Shown here piece after piece: positions 8,864-17,261 of a DNA stretch of 64,000 nt; position 1 is the first letter of the stretch, and each line of letters opens with the position of its first letter. Source of the stretch: Chryseobacterium cucumeris (GTDB lineage: Bacteria; Bacteroidota; Bacteroidia; Flavobacteriales; Weeksellaceae). The notes below the pieces were generated by a model, which was not told where the DNA came from, made no database searches, and saw only the letters and a program-made list of their open reading frames with translations. The DNA lies in the NCBI RefSeq assembly GCF_016775705.1, contig NZ_CP068760.1, forward strand, positions 310,001 to 374,000. The letters are read 5' to 3'. Both the position numbers and the translations under genes were made by a program.

Positions 8864-8891
8864 AAAACCGTTCCAAAATTGGAACGGTTTT
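8864..8891 (-). terminator. Terminator of sucC
   Basis: AAAACCGTTCC (8864-8874) pairs with GGAACGGTTTT (8881-8891). On the minus strand the stem is followed by a run of T's. Confidence 0.85.
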
Positions 8892-8914
8892 CTATTTTAT
8901 TTAAAAATTTCAGC

Positions 8915-10105
8915 TTATGCTAAAACTTCTTTTACTTTGTTTGCAGCTTCTTCTAAAGTAATTGCAGAGTGTACCGGAAGACCAGACTCGTCAATTAATT
9001 TTTTAGCTTCTACAGCGTTAGTTCCCTGTAATCTTACGATCAATGGAACAGGAAGGCTACCCATAGCTTTGTAAGCATCTACAACACCCTGAGCAACTCT
9101 GTCACATCTTACGATACCTCCGAAGATGTTGATCAAAATAGCTTTTACGTTTGGATCTCTTAAGATGATTCCGAAAGCAGTCTGTACTCTCTGAGCATCT
9201 GCAGTACCACCTACGTCAAGGAAGTTTGCAGGGTTACCACCAGATAATTTGATGATATCCATAGTTGCCATTGCAAGACCAGCTCCGTTTACCATACAAG
9301 CAACGTTACCATCCAGTTTTACGAAGTTAAGACCAGCTTCACCAGCTTCTACATCCATTGGATCTTCTTCTCTTGTATCTCTAAGTTCAGCTAAGTCTTT
9401 GTGACGGAACAATGAGTTGTCATCTAAAGTTACTTTAGCATCTACAGCGATAATTTTGTTATCAGAAGTTTTTAATACAGGGTTGATTTCGAAAAGAGAT
9501 GCATCAATACCTGTGTAAGCATTATAAAGAGAACCGATGAATTTTACAAATTCTTTGAAAGCATTTCCTTCAAGACCTAGGTTGAAAGCAATTTTTCTAG
9601 CCTGGAATCCCTGAAGACCTAAAGCAGGATCAATGATTTCTTTGTGGATCAAATGAGGAGTTACTTCAGCAACGTGCTCAATATCCATACCACCTTCAGT
9701 AGAATATACGATTGTATTTTTACCTTCAGCTCTGTCTAATAGAATAGAAACATAAAATTCTTTAGTTTCTGACTCACCTGGATAATATACATCCTCTGCA
9801 ACCAAAACAGAATTTACTTTTTTACCTTCAGCAGAAGTTTGTGGAGTAATCAACTGCATTCCGATGATGTTCTGAGCGTTTTCTTTAAGCTTATCCATGT
9901 TTGGAGAGAACTTTACACCACCGCCTTTACCACGACCACCTGCGTGGATCTGAGCTTTTACTACCCACCCTTGAGCGCCAGTTTCAGCAGTTAGTTTTTC
10001 AGCAGCAGCTACAGCTTCATCTACATTGTTTGCAACGAAACCACGTTGGATAGCTACTCCATACTTTGATAAAATCTCTTTTGATTGATACTCGTGAAGA
10101 TTCAT
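8915..10105 (-). CDS. sucC: Succinate-CoA ligase (ADP-forming), beta subunit
   Basis: TCA-cycle enzyme subunit that, with SucD, interconverts succinyl-CoA and succinate with ATP formation. It has 396 residues, close to the family norm. It starts MNLHEYQSKEILSKYGV and has an ATP-grasp domain with the Gly-rich KAQIHAGGRGKGGGVK loop. C-terminal CoA-ligase motifs are NIFGGIVRCDRVAQGV and RLQGTNAVEAKKLI. sucD is not adjacent, so the two subunits are encoded apart, as is common in Flavobacteriia. A good promoter lies 38 bp upstream and a terminator follows. Confidence 0.97.
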   Translation of the reverse strand: MNLHEYQSKEILSKYGVAIQRGFVANNVDEAVAAAEKLTAETGAQGWVVKAQIHAGGRGKGGGVKFSPNMDKLKENAQNIIGMQLITPQTSAEGKKVNSVLVAEDVYYPGESETKEFYVSILLDRAEGKNTIVYSTEGGMDIEHVAEVTPHLIHKEIIDPALGLQGFQARKIAFNLGLEGNAFKEFVKFIGSLYNAYTGIDASLFEINPVLKTSDNKIIAVDAKVTLDDNSLFRHKDLAELRDTREEDPMDVEAGEAGLNFVKLDGNVACMVNGAGLAMATMDIIKLSGGNPANFLDVGGTADAQRVQTAFGIILRDPNVKAILINIFGGIVRCDRVAQGVVDAYKAMGSLPVPLIVRLQGTNAVEAKKLIDESGLPVHSAITLEEAANKVKEVLA

Positions 10106-10143
10106 ATTATTTTTATTATTTTATTTTAATATTTAAAGGTTGA

Positions 10144-10173
10144 CAAATTTACTAAAAAGACACGGAAGTTCAA
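10144..10173 (-). promoter_or_regulatory. Promoter of sucC
   Basis: Read leftward: TTG (10171-10173), 19 bp, TAAATTTG (10144-10151), an exact consensus match. Confidence 0.7.
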
Positions 10174-10313
10174 GTTTATTGACTTAAAAATTAAAGTCTG
10201 GCTGACTTGATTTTTAACATATCTTCCTGTTTTCCCTTATTCTTTCGCTAATTTCTCAGATTGAACAGGTTGAATGTTCGTATGAGCCGCCTTCTTCTGT
10301 TAATTTTTATTTC

Positions 10314-10700
10314 CTAAATTCTGTTTTTGGCAAAATATAAGATCAGCATTCCCCAGCTCAAGATCATCATCAGACCTCCAAGCGGAGTGATAGGGCCTAA
10401 GAATTTAAGATTCATTCCCCAATAATCCTGCATGCTTAAGAAATAGATGCTTACAGAGAATAAAAATGTTCCTGCAATCATTAAAATGGAAGTCCATTTT
10501 TCAGCAGAAGTTTCAAATTTTAAGATATACCCGATGATCAGCAGGAAAAAAGCTGCATACATCTGGTATCTTACTCCTGTTTCAAAACTTTCCAGTCTTT
10601 CCACAGCTAATATTTTCTTTAAAGCGTGTGCTCCGAAAGCACCCAGGATTACAGACACCATTCCGTAAACTGCTCCAAAAATTAATGTGATTGTTTTCAT
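10314..10700 (-). CDS. DUF423 family small membrane protein
   Basis: Protein of 128 residues with four hydrophobic segments. It starts MKTITLIFGAVYGMVSVILGAFGAHALKK; the GAFGAHAL motif is diagnostic of DUF423 (YwdK/TMEM256-like). Function is unknown for the family. Only one base separates it from the stop of the preceding secreted-protein gene, so it is the last member of a four-gene operon that begins with HMG-CoA reductase. Confidence 0.88.
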   Translation of the reverse strand: MKTITLIFGAVYGMVSVILGAFGAHALKKILAVERLESFETGVRYQMYAAFFLLIIGYILKFETSAEKWTSILMIAGTFLFSVSIYFLSMQDYWGMNLKFLGPITPLGGLMMILSWGMLILYFAKNRI

Positions 10701-10701
10701 T

Positions 10702-11790
10702 TTATAACTCTTCTAATTCTAAGGTTAAATATTTTTTTGTTTTATCATCCTGCCAGGTTCCTGAAATTGTATTTCCATTCATATCTGCTTCCACAAAAGC
10801 TCTTGGAATCCATTTGCCGACAGCTTCATCATAATGATCATTCTCAGTAATGGAAATATGATTTCCTTTCATTTTACCGTCCCATGGGATCAGTTTTTTA
10901 TTTTTATCATACCAATACAATGCAGTAAAGGAACTTGTATCATTTTCACTTTCTCCTTTATATAAGCGGCTGATAAAAACAGTGACAGGATATTTGCCAT
11001 CTATTTTTCCTTTGTACAACTTATTTCTAAAACTGGTGGCACCTATTTTTTCAGAACCGGAAATTAAATTTCTTGCATAAGGACTCCAATATTTTTCCAG
11101 TTCTTTGTAGGAAAACTTTATTTCGTGACTGTCGAGGTCATCCAGAGCTCTCATAGCATGGTTGGAGCATCTTCCGGCAACAAAAGTCAGTTTATCTTTT
11201 CCGAAAAAATATCTGATGTCTTCTAAAGTATGTTCTGTAAAACAGTCCTCATACATAGCGATCTGATCTTCAGTTTCCTCAGATGGATTTTTTTCTGCTT
11301 TCAGCTTGACCAGAAAGTCGGCAATTCTTTTCTTTACTCTTTTCTGAATGATACTTTCAACCATTTTAACTGAATTGGGTTGAAATAAATCTTCAGCATT
11401 GATAAAATTTCCTGTTCTCAGATCAAAATTTTTCCAGATTAAAAACCCTTCTGGATAAGCACCTGAAGCTTCGCCGTCTATGGCAATGCTCAGGATATTT
11501 TCAGGAGTTTCAATTTTATCCCAACTATAAAAATAAAGATAGTTGGAATAGGAATTGGTTGCTGTAGAAGCCAGTTTAAAAGGGTTTCCGCCAGATCCGG
11601 GAACATATTCCAGCTGATCTACCTGCAGAAATGTATTGATTTTATTTTCGACCCGCGGATTTTCAGGATAAGAAACAACCGGAAAAACGGTATCTTCAGT
11701 TTTAGGCTGCAGATTAGTGATTTTCACTTTTTGCTGCTGTGAAAAACTTAACCCGGAAATCAGTAAGAAAAATACAATACCCTTTTTCAC
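10702..11790 (-). CDS. Secreted DUF3298-like protein
   Basis: Exported protein of 362 residues with signal peptide MKKGIVFFLLISGLSFSQ. The region around residues 95-130 (GEASGAYPEGFLIWKNFDL, then RTGNFINAEDLF) matches the DUF3298/RsiV-like pattern of a Gly-Ala-His/Tyr turn followed by a 'DL.TG....DLF' stretch. The C-terminal part (GTWQDDKTKKYLTLEL) looks like a small beta-domain. The start codon is GTG at 11790, overlapping the TAG of the upstream 55-residue gene by one base (TAGTG). The role is unknown. Confidence 0.7.
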   Translation of the reverse strand: MKKGIVFFLLISGLSFSQQQKVKITNLQPKTEDTVFPVVSYPENPRVENKINTFLQVDQLEYVPGSGGNPFKLASTATNSYSNYLYFYSWDKIETPENILSIAIDGEASGAYPEGFLIWKNFDLRTGNFINAEDLFQPNSVKMVESIIQKRVKKRIADFLVKLKAEKNPSEETEDQIAMYEDCFTEHTLEDIRYFFGKDKLTFVAGRCSNHAMRALDDLDSHEIKFSYKELEKYWSPYARNLISGSEKIGATSFRNKLYKGKIDGKYPVTVFISRLYKGESENDTSSFTALYWYDKNKKLIPWDGKMKGNHISITENDHYDEAVGKWIPRAFVEADMNGNTISGTWQDDKTKKYLTLELEEL

Positions 11791-11957
11791 TATTTTGATT
11801 TTAAGTACATTAAAATGAACTTGGCAACCAGTGTAGAAATCCCCAGTATGATAAACATATTGGCGAATTTTTTGGAACTTCTGAAACCTTCATTGTTTGT
11901 TTTCTTCAGAAAGAATCCAAAAAGAAGGAATACGATAGGCAAAATGATCTGTAGCAT
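11790..11957 (-). CDS. 55-residue membrane protein in HMGR operon
   Basis: Short gene read from the minus strand: MLQIILPIVFLLFGFFLKK, a basic loop (TNNEGFRSSKKF), a second hydrophobic helix (ANMFIILGISTLVAKFILMY) and LKSK. This predicts a two-helix membrane hairpin. Its ATG overlaps the TAA of the HMG-CoA reductase gene (TAATG), and its TAG overlaps the GTG of the next gene (TAGTG). Such one-base overlaps at both ends strongly support a real, translationally coupled gene. No family is recognised. Confidence 0.75.
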   Translation of the reverse strand: MLQIILPIVFLLFGFFLKKTNNEGFRSSKKFANMFIILGISTLVAKFILMYLKSK

Positions 11958-13285
11958 TAGTTTCCTCTCATTCTGTTAAATTCATTGATCACCTCATGGT
12001 GGCTCACCGTCTTATCTTTAAAATACGTTACAAAGTGCTGTTTTTCTTCTTCAGTAGCGCCCAATTGGTTCAGAATATTCAATAAGTGCATCTTCATATG
12101 TCCTTTCTGGATTCCTGTGGTCACCAGAGAGCGTAAAGCCCCAAAGTTTTGTGCAAGTCCTGAAACTGCCATGATGCTCATCAGCTCTTGTGCGGAAGGT
12201 TTCCCAAGAAGTGCCAGTGAGAATTTTACCAAAGGGTGAAGATTGGTAAGTCCTCCCACAACTCCAACAGAAATAGGAAGATCAATCCAGAATCTGAAGA
12301 TTCCGTTATCTGTTGTACAGTGTGTTAAAGATCTGTATTGGCCATCTCTTGCTGCATAGGCATGTGCACAGGCTTCCGTAGCTCTGAAATCATTTCCGGT
12401 AGCGATTACAACGGCATCTACTCCATTCATTACTCCTTTATTATGAGTAGTCGCACGGTAAGGTTCTATTTCTGCAATGGTAACGGCCTGTTTGAATTTA
12501 GAAGCAAATTCTTCAGGAGAAATTCCACTGTCATCTTTTAAATCTTCCATTTTACACGAAACCTCAGCTCTCACAATACAGTCAGGGGTAAAGTTGGAAA
12601 GAATATTCATCACAATCTGTAGTGAATTCTTTTCTTCCTGAGTAAAATCTTCGCTGGTAGCAACTTCCTGTCTCAAAGTCTTTCCGAACTGCTCAAGACA
12701 TGAGTTGATAAAATTCGCTCCCATTGAATCTACGGTATCAAAGCTTGCTTTCAACTGGTAATAATTCGGCATTTCTGCTGTTTTATCCACCAGGCTGATG
12801 TTTAAAATACCTCCGCCACGTTTTCTCATATTCGCGGTGATATCTTCTGTAGCTTCAAATAATTTTTTCTTTAAACTGAAATTAAAGAAATGTAATAATT
12901 TGTGAGGTTCTACATTAAAAATAAAGTGGGTATGCCCCAGTTTTTCAGTATTGATAATCGTTGTTTTAAAACCTCCTTTATCGATCCAGAATTTGGCAGC
13001 TTTGGAAGCGGCAGCAACTACTGAACTTTCTTCAACAGCCATTGGAAGCGCCAACAGTTTTCCATCGATTAAAAAGTTCGGAGCAATTCCGTACGGCATA
13101 TAAAAATTAGAGATGGTATTTTCAGAAAACTCTTCGTGAAGCTTCTGAAGATCTGCATCATCATTCCAGTATTGTTTTAATATATTTTGATATTCCTGGT
13201 TTCCTTCAAGATATTCGTTTACGAGCCATTCGATTTTCCCCTGCTTTGGAAGCTTGGAAAAACCTTCGATTGGTTTATGATTCAT
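11957..13285 (-). CDS. Hydroxymethylglutaryl-CoA reductase, class II type
   Basis: Reduces HMG-CoA to mevalonate, the committing step of the mevalonate route to isoprenoids. It has 442 residues with no membrane anchor. Catalytic residues of the class are visible: Glu in MAVEESSVVAA (near 85), Lys in THNKGVMNGVDAVV, Asp in GNDFRA and His in QKGHMKMH. The substrate-binding motif is D(S)MGANFINSC near 190. The sequence is of the class II (bacterial) type. Cofactor preference cannot be told. It heads an operon with three small or unknown genes and is divergent from the radical SAM gene. Confidence 0.93.
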   Translation of the reverse strand: MNHKPIEGFSKLPKQGKIEWLVNEYLEGNQEYQNILKQYWNDDADLQKLHEEFSENTISNFYMPYGIAPNFLIDGKLLALPMAVEESSVVAAASKAAKFWIDKGGFKTTIINTEKLGHTHFIFNVEPHKLLHFFNFSLKKKLFEATEDITANMRKRGGGILNISLVDKTAEMPNYYQLKASFDTVDSMGANFINSCLEQFGKTLRQEVATSEDFTQEEKNSLQIVMNILSNFTPDCIVRAEVSCKMEDLKDDSGISPEEFASKFKQAVTIAEIEPYRATTHNKGVMNGVDAVVIATGNDFRATEACAHAYAARDGQYRSLTHCTTDNGIFRFWIDLPISVGVVGGLTNLHPLVKFSLALLGKPSAQELMSIMAVSGLAQNFGALRSLVTTGIQKGHMKMHLLNILNQLGATEEEKQHFVTYFKDKTVSHHEVINEFNRMRGN

Positions 13286-13359
13286 GATATAAACTTTAAT
13301 GAGCCGTAAATATAATGATTTTGAGACTCTTTTTTGTTGATAACTTCTATGAAAAAAGG

Positions 13360-13390
13360 TTGACTTTTATCAATTTTGGAACTAAATTTG
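13360..13390 (+). promoter_or_regulatory. Promoter of the radical SAM gene
   Basis: TTG (13360-13362), 20 bp, TAAATTTG (13383-13390). It lies 52 bp ahead of the ATG at 13442, which argues that the in-frame TTG at 13376 is promoter sequence and not a start codon. Confidence 0.65.
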
Positions 13391-13441
13391 AACAATATTA
13401 AATTACAATTCAGATACAAAACATATCAAATCATTTTAAAC

Positions 13442-14701
13442 ATGAATTTTGACCGTCTTAAAGAAAAGCTTGAAATCCTTGCAGATGCAGCGAAATATGA
13501 TGTTTCCTGTTCATCAAGCGGAGGTACAAGAAAAAATAAAAAAGGAGCATTGGGAGATAGTTCTGCAAGCGGGATCTGTCATACCTATACAGAAGACGGA
13601 AGATGTGTTTCCCTGCTTAAAGTTCTGTTGACCAACCATTGTATTTATGATTGTGCTTACTGCGTTTCCAGAAGTTCCAATGATATCAAAAGAGCTGCTT
13701 TTACGGTAGAAGAAGTGGTAGATCTTACCATCAATTTTTACCGCAGGAATTATATTGAAGGTTTGTTTATAAGCTCAGGAATTTTTAAAAATGCTGATAC
13801 CACAATGGAAAGACTGGTAAGAGTGGCCAAAAAGCTGCGCCTGGAAGAAAATTTTAACGGTTACATTCATTTGAAATCTATTCCGGGAGCAAGTGATGAT
13901 CTGATGCAGGAAGCTGCGTTGTATGCAGACCGTTTATCCGTCAATATTGAAATTCCTACGGAAAGCGGATTAAAACTGCTGGCTCCTGAAAAAAACAGAC
14001 AGGATATGATCAGCCCGATGCGGTATATTCAAAAAGGTATCATTCAATATAAAGATGAAAAGAAAATCCTTAAGAAGGTTCCGAAGTTTGCTCCGGCCGG
14101 ACAGTCTACACAAATGATTGTGGGGGCAACCAATGAAAACGATTTACAGATCATCAAAGTGGCCGATCATTTTTATAAAAACTTTAATCTGAAAAGAGTT
14201 TATTATTCCGGGTATGTTCCGGTTCTGGAAGATCAAAGACTGCCCTCTTTAACCACAGAAGTCCCTATGCTTAGGGAAAACCGACTGTATCAGTCGGACT
14301 GGCTGATGAGATTTTATGGTTTTAAAGCGGAAGAAATTTTAGATCCGAATGTTCCTTTTCTTGACCTGGAAATGGATCCGAAATTAAGCTGGGCATTACG
14401 GAATCTGGATCAGTTCCCGGTGAATCTCCAGACTGCCGAATACCGGACGATTTTAAGAATTCCTGGAATTGGTGTTAAAACAGCTCAGAAAATTGTAAGT
14501 GCAAGACGTTTTCAGATTTTAACGATGGATCATTTGAAAAAACTCGGAGCGGCTGTCAACCGGGCAAAATACTTTATCGATTTTAATGCTGGGAATGCCT
14601 ACCTGAAATACTTAACGGATAAAAACTTCAGGAAACTGCTGATAGGCGGAAGTTCATCCAAATTCCATAACCAGTTTTCGCAACAGCTGACTTTGTTTTG
14701 A
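13442..14701 (+). CDS. Radical SAM protein with HhH domain, putative DNA modification/repair (TIGR03916-like)
   Basis: Predicted radical SAM enzyme of about 419 residues. The iron-sulfur motif is NHCIYDCAYC (CxxxCxxC) near residue 70. A TIM-barrel region follows, and the C-terminal helix-hairpin-helix (RIPGIGVKTAQKIVSARRF, near 345) suggests nucleic-acid binding. This architecture matches the family described as putative DNA modification/repair radical SAM proteins, usually paired with a TIGR03915 protein. That partner is the next gene. The frame is open from a TTG at 13376, but the ATG at 13442 (MNFDRLKEKLEILADAAKYD) is the family start. The reaction is unknown. Confidence 0.88.
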   Translation: MNFDRLKEKLEILADAAKYDVSCSSSGGTRKNKKGALGDSSASGICHTYTEDGRCVSLLKVLLTNHCIYDCAYCVSRSSNDIKRAAFTVEEVVDLTINFYRRNYIEGLFISSGIFKNADTTMERLVRVAKKLRLEENFNGYIHLKSIPGASDDLMQEAALYADRLSVNIEIPTESGLKLLAPEKNRQDMISPMRYIQKGIIQYKDEKKILKKVPKFAPAGQSTQMIVGATNENDLQIIKVADHFYKNFNLKRVYYSGYVPVLEDQRLPSLTTEVPMLRENRLYQSDWLMRFYGFKAEEILDPNVPFLDLEMDPKLSWALRNLDQFPVNLQTAEYRTILRIPGIGVKTAQKIVSARRFQILTMDHLKKLGAAVNRAKYFIDFNAGNAYLKYLTDKNFRKLLIGGSSSKFHNQFSQQLTLF

Positions 14702-14774
14702 TTTTAAACACAAATGACACCAATATTTTCACAAATGGGCACTAATTTATTATGCAAAAACATAGCAGCATTAT

Positions 14775-14838
14775 TGTCATTCTGACGATGGAAGAATCTC
14801 TAGATTCTTCACTTCATTTTATTTCGTTCAGAATGACA
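14775..14838. repeat. Nested palindromic repeat TGTCATTCTGA...TCAGAATGACA
   Basis: An 11-bp perfect inverted repeat (14775-14785 and 14828-14838) encloses a second hairpin, GAAGAATCT-CT-AGATTCTTC (14791-14810). Elements of this design recur between genes in many Bacteroidota genomes. It sits between the two halves of a presumed gene pair. Confidence 0.6.
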
Positions 14839-14872
14839 GCCCAACCAAACTTTAAATTTTTACACTCAACAC

Positions 14873-15631
14873 ATGACAACCCTACTCTATGATGGAAGTT
14901 TTGACGGTCTTTTCACAGCCATATTTGAAGTTTTCGAATACCGTTATAAAGATGTGGAAATCACAAGCAGGGAAAGGTTTCATCAAGAAAATATTTTTGC
15001 AGAAATTCATGAAGTTATTACTCAGACAGAAAAGTCTGAGCGGGTTCTCAACAAATTGGAGCAGAATATTGGAAAACAGGGTATATATCAACTTTTAAAA
15101 GTTTTTTTATCTGAAGATCCGGATCTGGAAAACCTCATCTTATCCGCAGTAAGGCAGTCAGTGAAAAATCCCGAAAATAATATTCTTGAAAATTTTGCCG
15201 ATAATGATGTTTTAAAAATTTCAAAAATCTGTAAATCAGTTAACCGCGAAAGACACAGAATGACGGCTTTTGTACGGTTTGAAAAAATGCGGGATGGTGT
15301 TTTTTTCTCTAAAATAGATCCCGATTTCAATGTTCTTCCTTTAATCAGAAAACATTTTCACGACCGATACCAGGATCAGAAATGGATGATCTACGATCTC
15401 CGGAGAAACTACGGACTTCTGTATGATCTGAACGATTGTGAGTTTTTCTATCCTGATGAAAAAATTATTCTCCATAATTATCAGCAGAAATTTCATGATG
15501 AAGAAAATAATTATCAGATACTCTGGCAGCGATATTTCACAAAAACCAATATTGTAGAAAGGAAAAATATGAAACTCCATATTCAGCATGTTCCCAAAAG
15601 ATACTGGAAATATCTGACTGAAAAATGGTAG
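14873..15631 (+). CDS. TIGR03915-type DNA-metabolism protein (DUF4130)
   Basis: Protein of 252 residues beginning MTTLLYDGSFDGLFTAIFE. The LYDGSFDGLLTAIFE-like start, the central RERHRMTAFVRFEKMRDGVFF block and the C-terminal RNYGLLYDLND and HVPKRYWKYLTEKW are characteristic of this family. It is proposed to work with the upstream radical SAM protein on DNA, and in other bacteria it may be fused to a uracil-DNA-glycosylase domain. Here no such domain is attached. The 170-bp gap holding a repeat makes a single transcript less certain. Confidence 0.87.
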   Translation: MTTLLYDGSFDGLFTAIFEVFEYRYKDVEITSRERFHQENIFAEIHEVITQTEKSERVLNKLEQNIGKQGIYQLLKVFLSEDPDLENLILSAVRQSVKNPENNILENFADNDVLKISKICKSVNRERHRMTAFVRFEKMRDGVFFSKIDPDFNVLPLIRKHFHDRYQDQKWMIYDLRRNYGLLYDLNDCEFFYPDEKIILHNYQQKFHDEENNYQILWQRYFTKTNIVERKNMKLHIQHVPKRYWKYLTEKW

Positions 15632-15640
15632 CCGGAATTC

Positions 15641-15953
15641 CATATTGTGGATAACTTTTTATTTCGACGATAAAAACTGCGGTTTCAAATTATTTTTTGA
15701 TCCATATTTTATAACCTGTTCATTTTATGGGAGATAAAATCCACATTAATGGAAAACTCATATTGTGGATAACTTTTTTGAGTTAACATACCGTTAACAT
15801 TGAAAATAATTCAACATCAATTTTTTTATAAAAATAGAGTAAATAAAGCCAGTTCCAGAAAGTAAAGGAATATAAAATATATTATAAACCCATGTAAATC
15901 TGCAATCTAAAGATTCAAAAACCATATCAACATTCCTAGTTTGTGGATAACTC
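15641..15953. other. DnaA-box cluster with AT-rich DNA: candidate oriC or DnaA-regulated site
   Basis: The gene-free region 15632-15953 contains three perfect DnaA boxes, all in the orientation TGTGGATAA: 15646-15654, 15764-15772 and 15942-15950. The first two sit inside an identical 20-base repeat, CATATTGTGGATAACTTTTT (15641-15660 and 15759-15778). Between boxes two and three there is a very AT-rich stretch with two GTTAAC sites (about 15783-15900), as expected of an unwinding element. A one-mismatch box (TGTTGATAA) is at 13335-13343. dnaA itself is not in the window. This could also be a DnaA titration or control site. Confidence 0.5.
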
Positions 15954-16754
15954 TCACTTTCTGATGGTCCGTAACGCTTTCTTTACAATATACTGCGTTT
16001 CTTTTGTCGGACTTTCCCGAAGCCATTCGTCACAGATTTCCACTACAAATTCGGGTTGTGATTTACTGGCATCATTCAGCCAGTTGCCGACACTGTCCTG
16101 TACATATCGGGATGAATCTGATCGTAAAGGTTCCAGAATTTCCAGTCCAAGTCCCGGATTTTGTTTTAAAGCATCAATATGTTCACACCACACACCTCTT
16201 GGCCTTGTGGATTCGCTGGCAAAACGTCTTACATTTTCATCGTCATGCATCGTCCATTCTGATAAAAGAGATAAGCTTTCCTCAAGGTTTCTGGCGATAT
16301 CCGGACGCACCGTCATCCAGCAGATTTCCCTCACTCCAAAATGAGAGTCAGAAGCAAATGGCTGAATTTTGTTTAATTTTTCCTTAAGTTGTAAACCGTT
16401 ATTTCTTCCAATCGTATAAGCTGCCCAGCAACGTACCAGATCTGCGGGATGAACTGATAATTTCAAAAGAAATTCGTTATCCTTATTTTTCACAGCCAGA
16501 TTAAGTAATCCAATTCCTATTGTTTCATTAATGGTATTGACAGTTTGCTTTTTCAGCTGGTTTACATTTTCTAAAACGGGTGTCAAATATTCCTTACGAT
16601 CATTCTGTAAAAGCAGATTTTCCAACAGCAATCTTTGATCTACAGCCAGCCATTCCGTAAGATTGGCGGTTTCAATTTCTCCTCTGTTCAGCTGATCCAG
16701 AATATCCGCTGGAATATCTTTGATGGAGCGGGCTCCTTTTCGTTTTTCTGTCAT
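15954..16754 (-). CDS. HEAT-repeat DNA alkylation repair protein, AlkC-like
   Basis: Protein of 266 residues made of paired helices (HEAT repeats), with the STRPRGVW motif near residue 185 that marks the AlkC group of alkylpurine-DNA glycosylases (COG4335). It would remove alkylated bases such as 3-methyladenine. The conserved aromatic and acidic positions in helices around 110-230 fit (DLVRCWAAYTIGR, FGVREICWM, YVQDSVGNWLND). It is shorter at the C-terminus than the longest AlkC proteins, which carry an Ig-like domain. It is divergent from the HxlR regulator and its stop lies 3 bp from a DnaA box. Confidence 0.8.
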   Translation of the reverse strand: MTEKRKGARSIKDIPADILDQLNRGEIETANLTEWLAVDQRLLLENLLLQNDRKEYLTPVLENVNQLKKQTVNTINETIGIGLLNLAVKNKDNEFLLKLSVHPADLVRCWAAYTIGRNNGLQLKEKLNKIQPFASDSHFGVREICWMTVRPDIARNLEESLSLLSEWTMHDDENVRRFASESTRPRGVWCEHIDALKQNPGLGLEILEPLRSDSSRYVQDSVGNWLNDASKSQPEFVVEICDEWLRESPTKETQYIVKKALRTIRK

Positions 16755-16848
16755 ACTATTTAATGATTACCTTTACAAAAGTCTGAAAGTGGGCGGAGAA
16801 AAACAATACCGCACATTTTTACCACATAGGGATAAAAAAGTCAATTTT

Positions 16849-17199
16849 ATGGAAACAAAGGGAAGAGCTGAAGAAAATAAAATATGTCCGTTGGAAGTTG
16901 CTGTCACTACTATCAGTGGAAAATGGAAAATTCCCATTGTCTGGCAGATTAATGAAGGCAAAAAACGTCCCAGTGAGTTTTTACGCGGGATTGCAAAAGT
17001 GGACCGCAGGGTTTTGAATCAGCAGCTGACTGAAATGGTAGATGATGGCATTTTAACAAAACAATCCTTTAATGAACTACCTCCAAGGGTTGAATATACC
17101 TTGACAGAACTTGGGGAAAAACTTGTGAAGATCCTCTGGCAGCTGAATGATTGGGGTAAATTGTTGATTCCTGGAAAAGAGGAGTCGTTGAACCGATAA
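16849..17199 (+). CDS. HxlR family transcriptional regulator
   Basis: Winged-helix regulator of 116 residues: METKGRAEENKICPLEVAV then TTISGKWKIPIVWQI, DRRVLNQQLTEMVDDGIL (recognition helix) and PPRVEYTLTELGEKL (wing). The Cys in KICPLEVAV is the conserved N-terminal Cys of the family, often redox-sensing. The open frame continues upstream to 16720, but that part overlaps the divergent AlkC-like gene and is not family-like, so ATG 16849 is chosen. It may control the divergent repair gene; no operator was recognised. Confidence 0.88.
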   Translation: METKGRAEENKICPLEVAVTTISGKWKIPIVWQINEGKKRPSEFLRGIAKVDRRVLNQQLTEMVDDGILTKQSFNELPPRVEYTLTELGEKLVKILWQLNDWGKLLIPGKEESLNR

Positions 17200-17261
17200 A
17201 TTTTCAAATAAGATATTGGCGGATAGGTGAAAAAAAATGATATTTGTGTTCACTAAAACGC

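Noticed and set aside
13376..13441. Longer N-terminus of the radical SAM protein from a TTG
   Set aside because: The extension overlaps a consensus promoter and is not family-like.
15641..15778. The two 20-base repeats as a plain tandem duplication
   Set aside because: Sequence between them is unrelated, and a third DnaA box lies outside the repeat, so a DnaA-related role explains the pattern better.
16720..16848. Longer N-terminus of the HxlR regulator
   Set aside because: It overlaps the divergent AlkC-like gene; the HxlR domain begins at the ATG at 16849.
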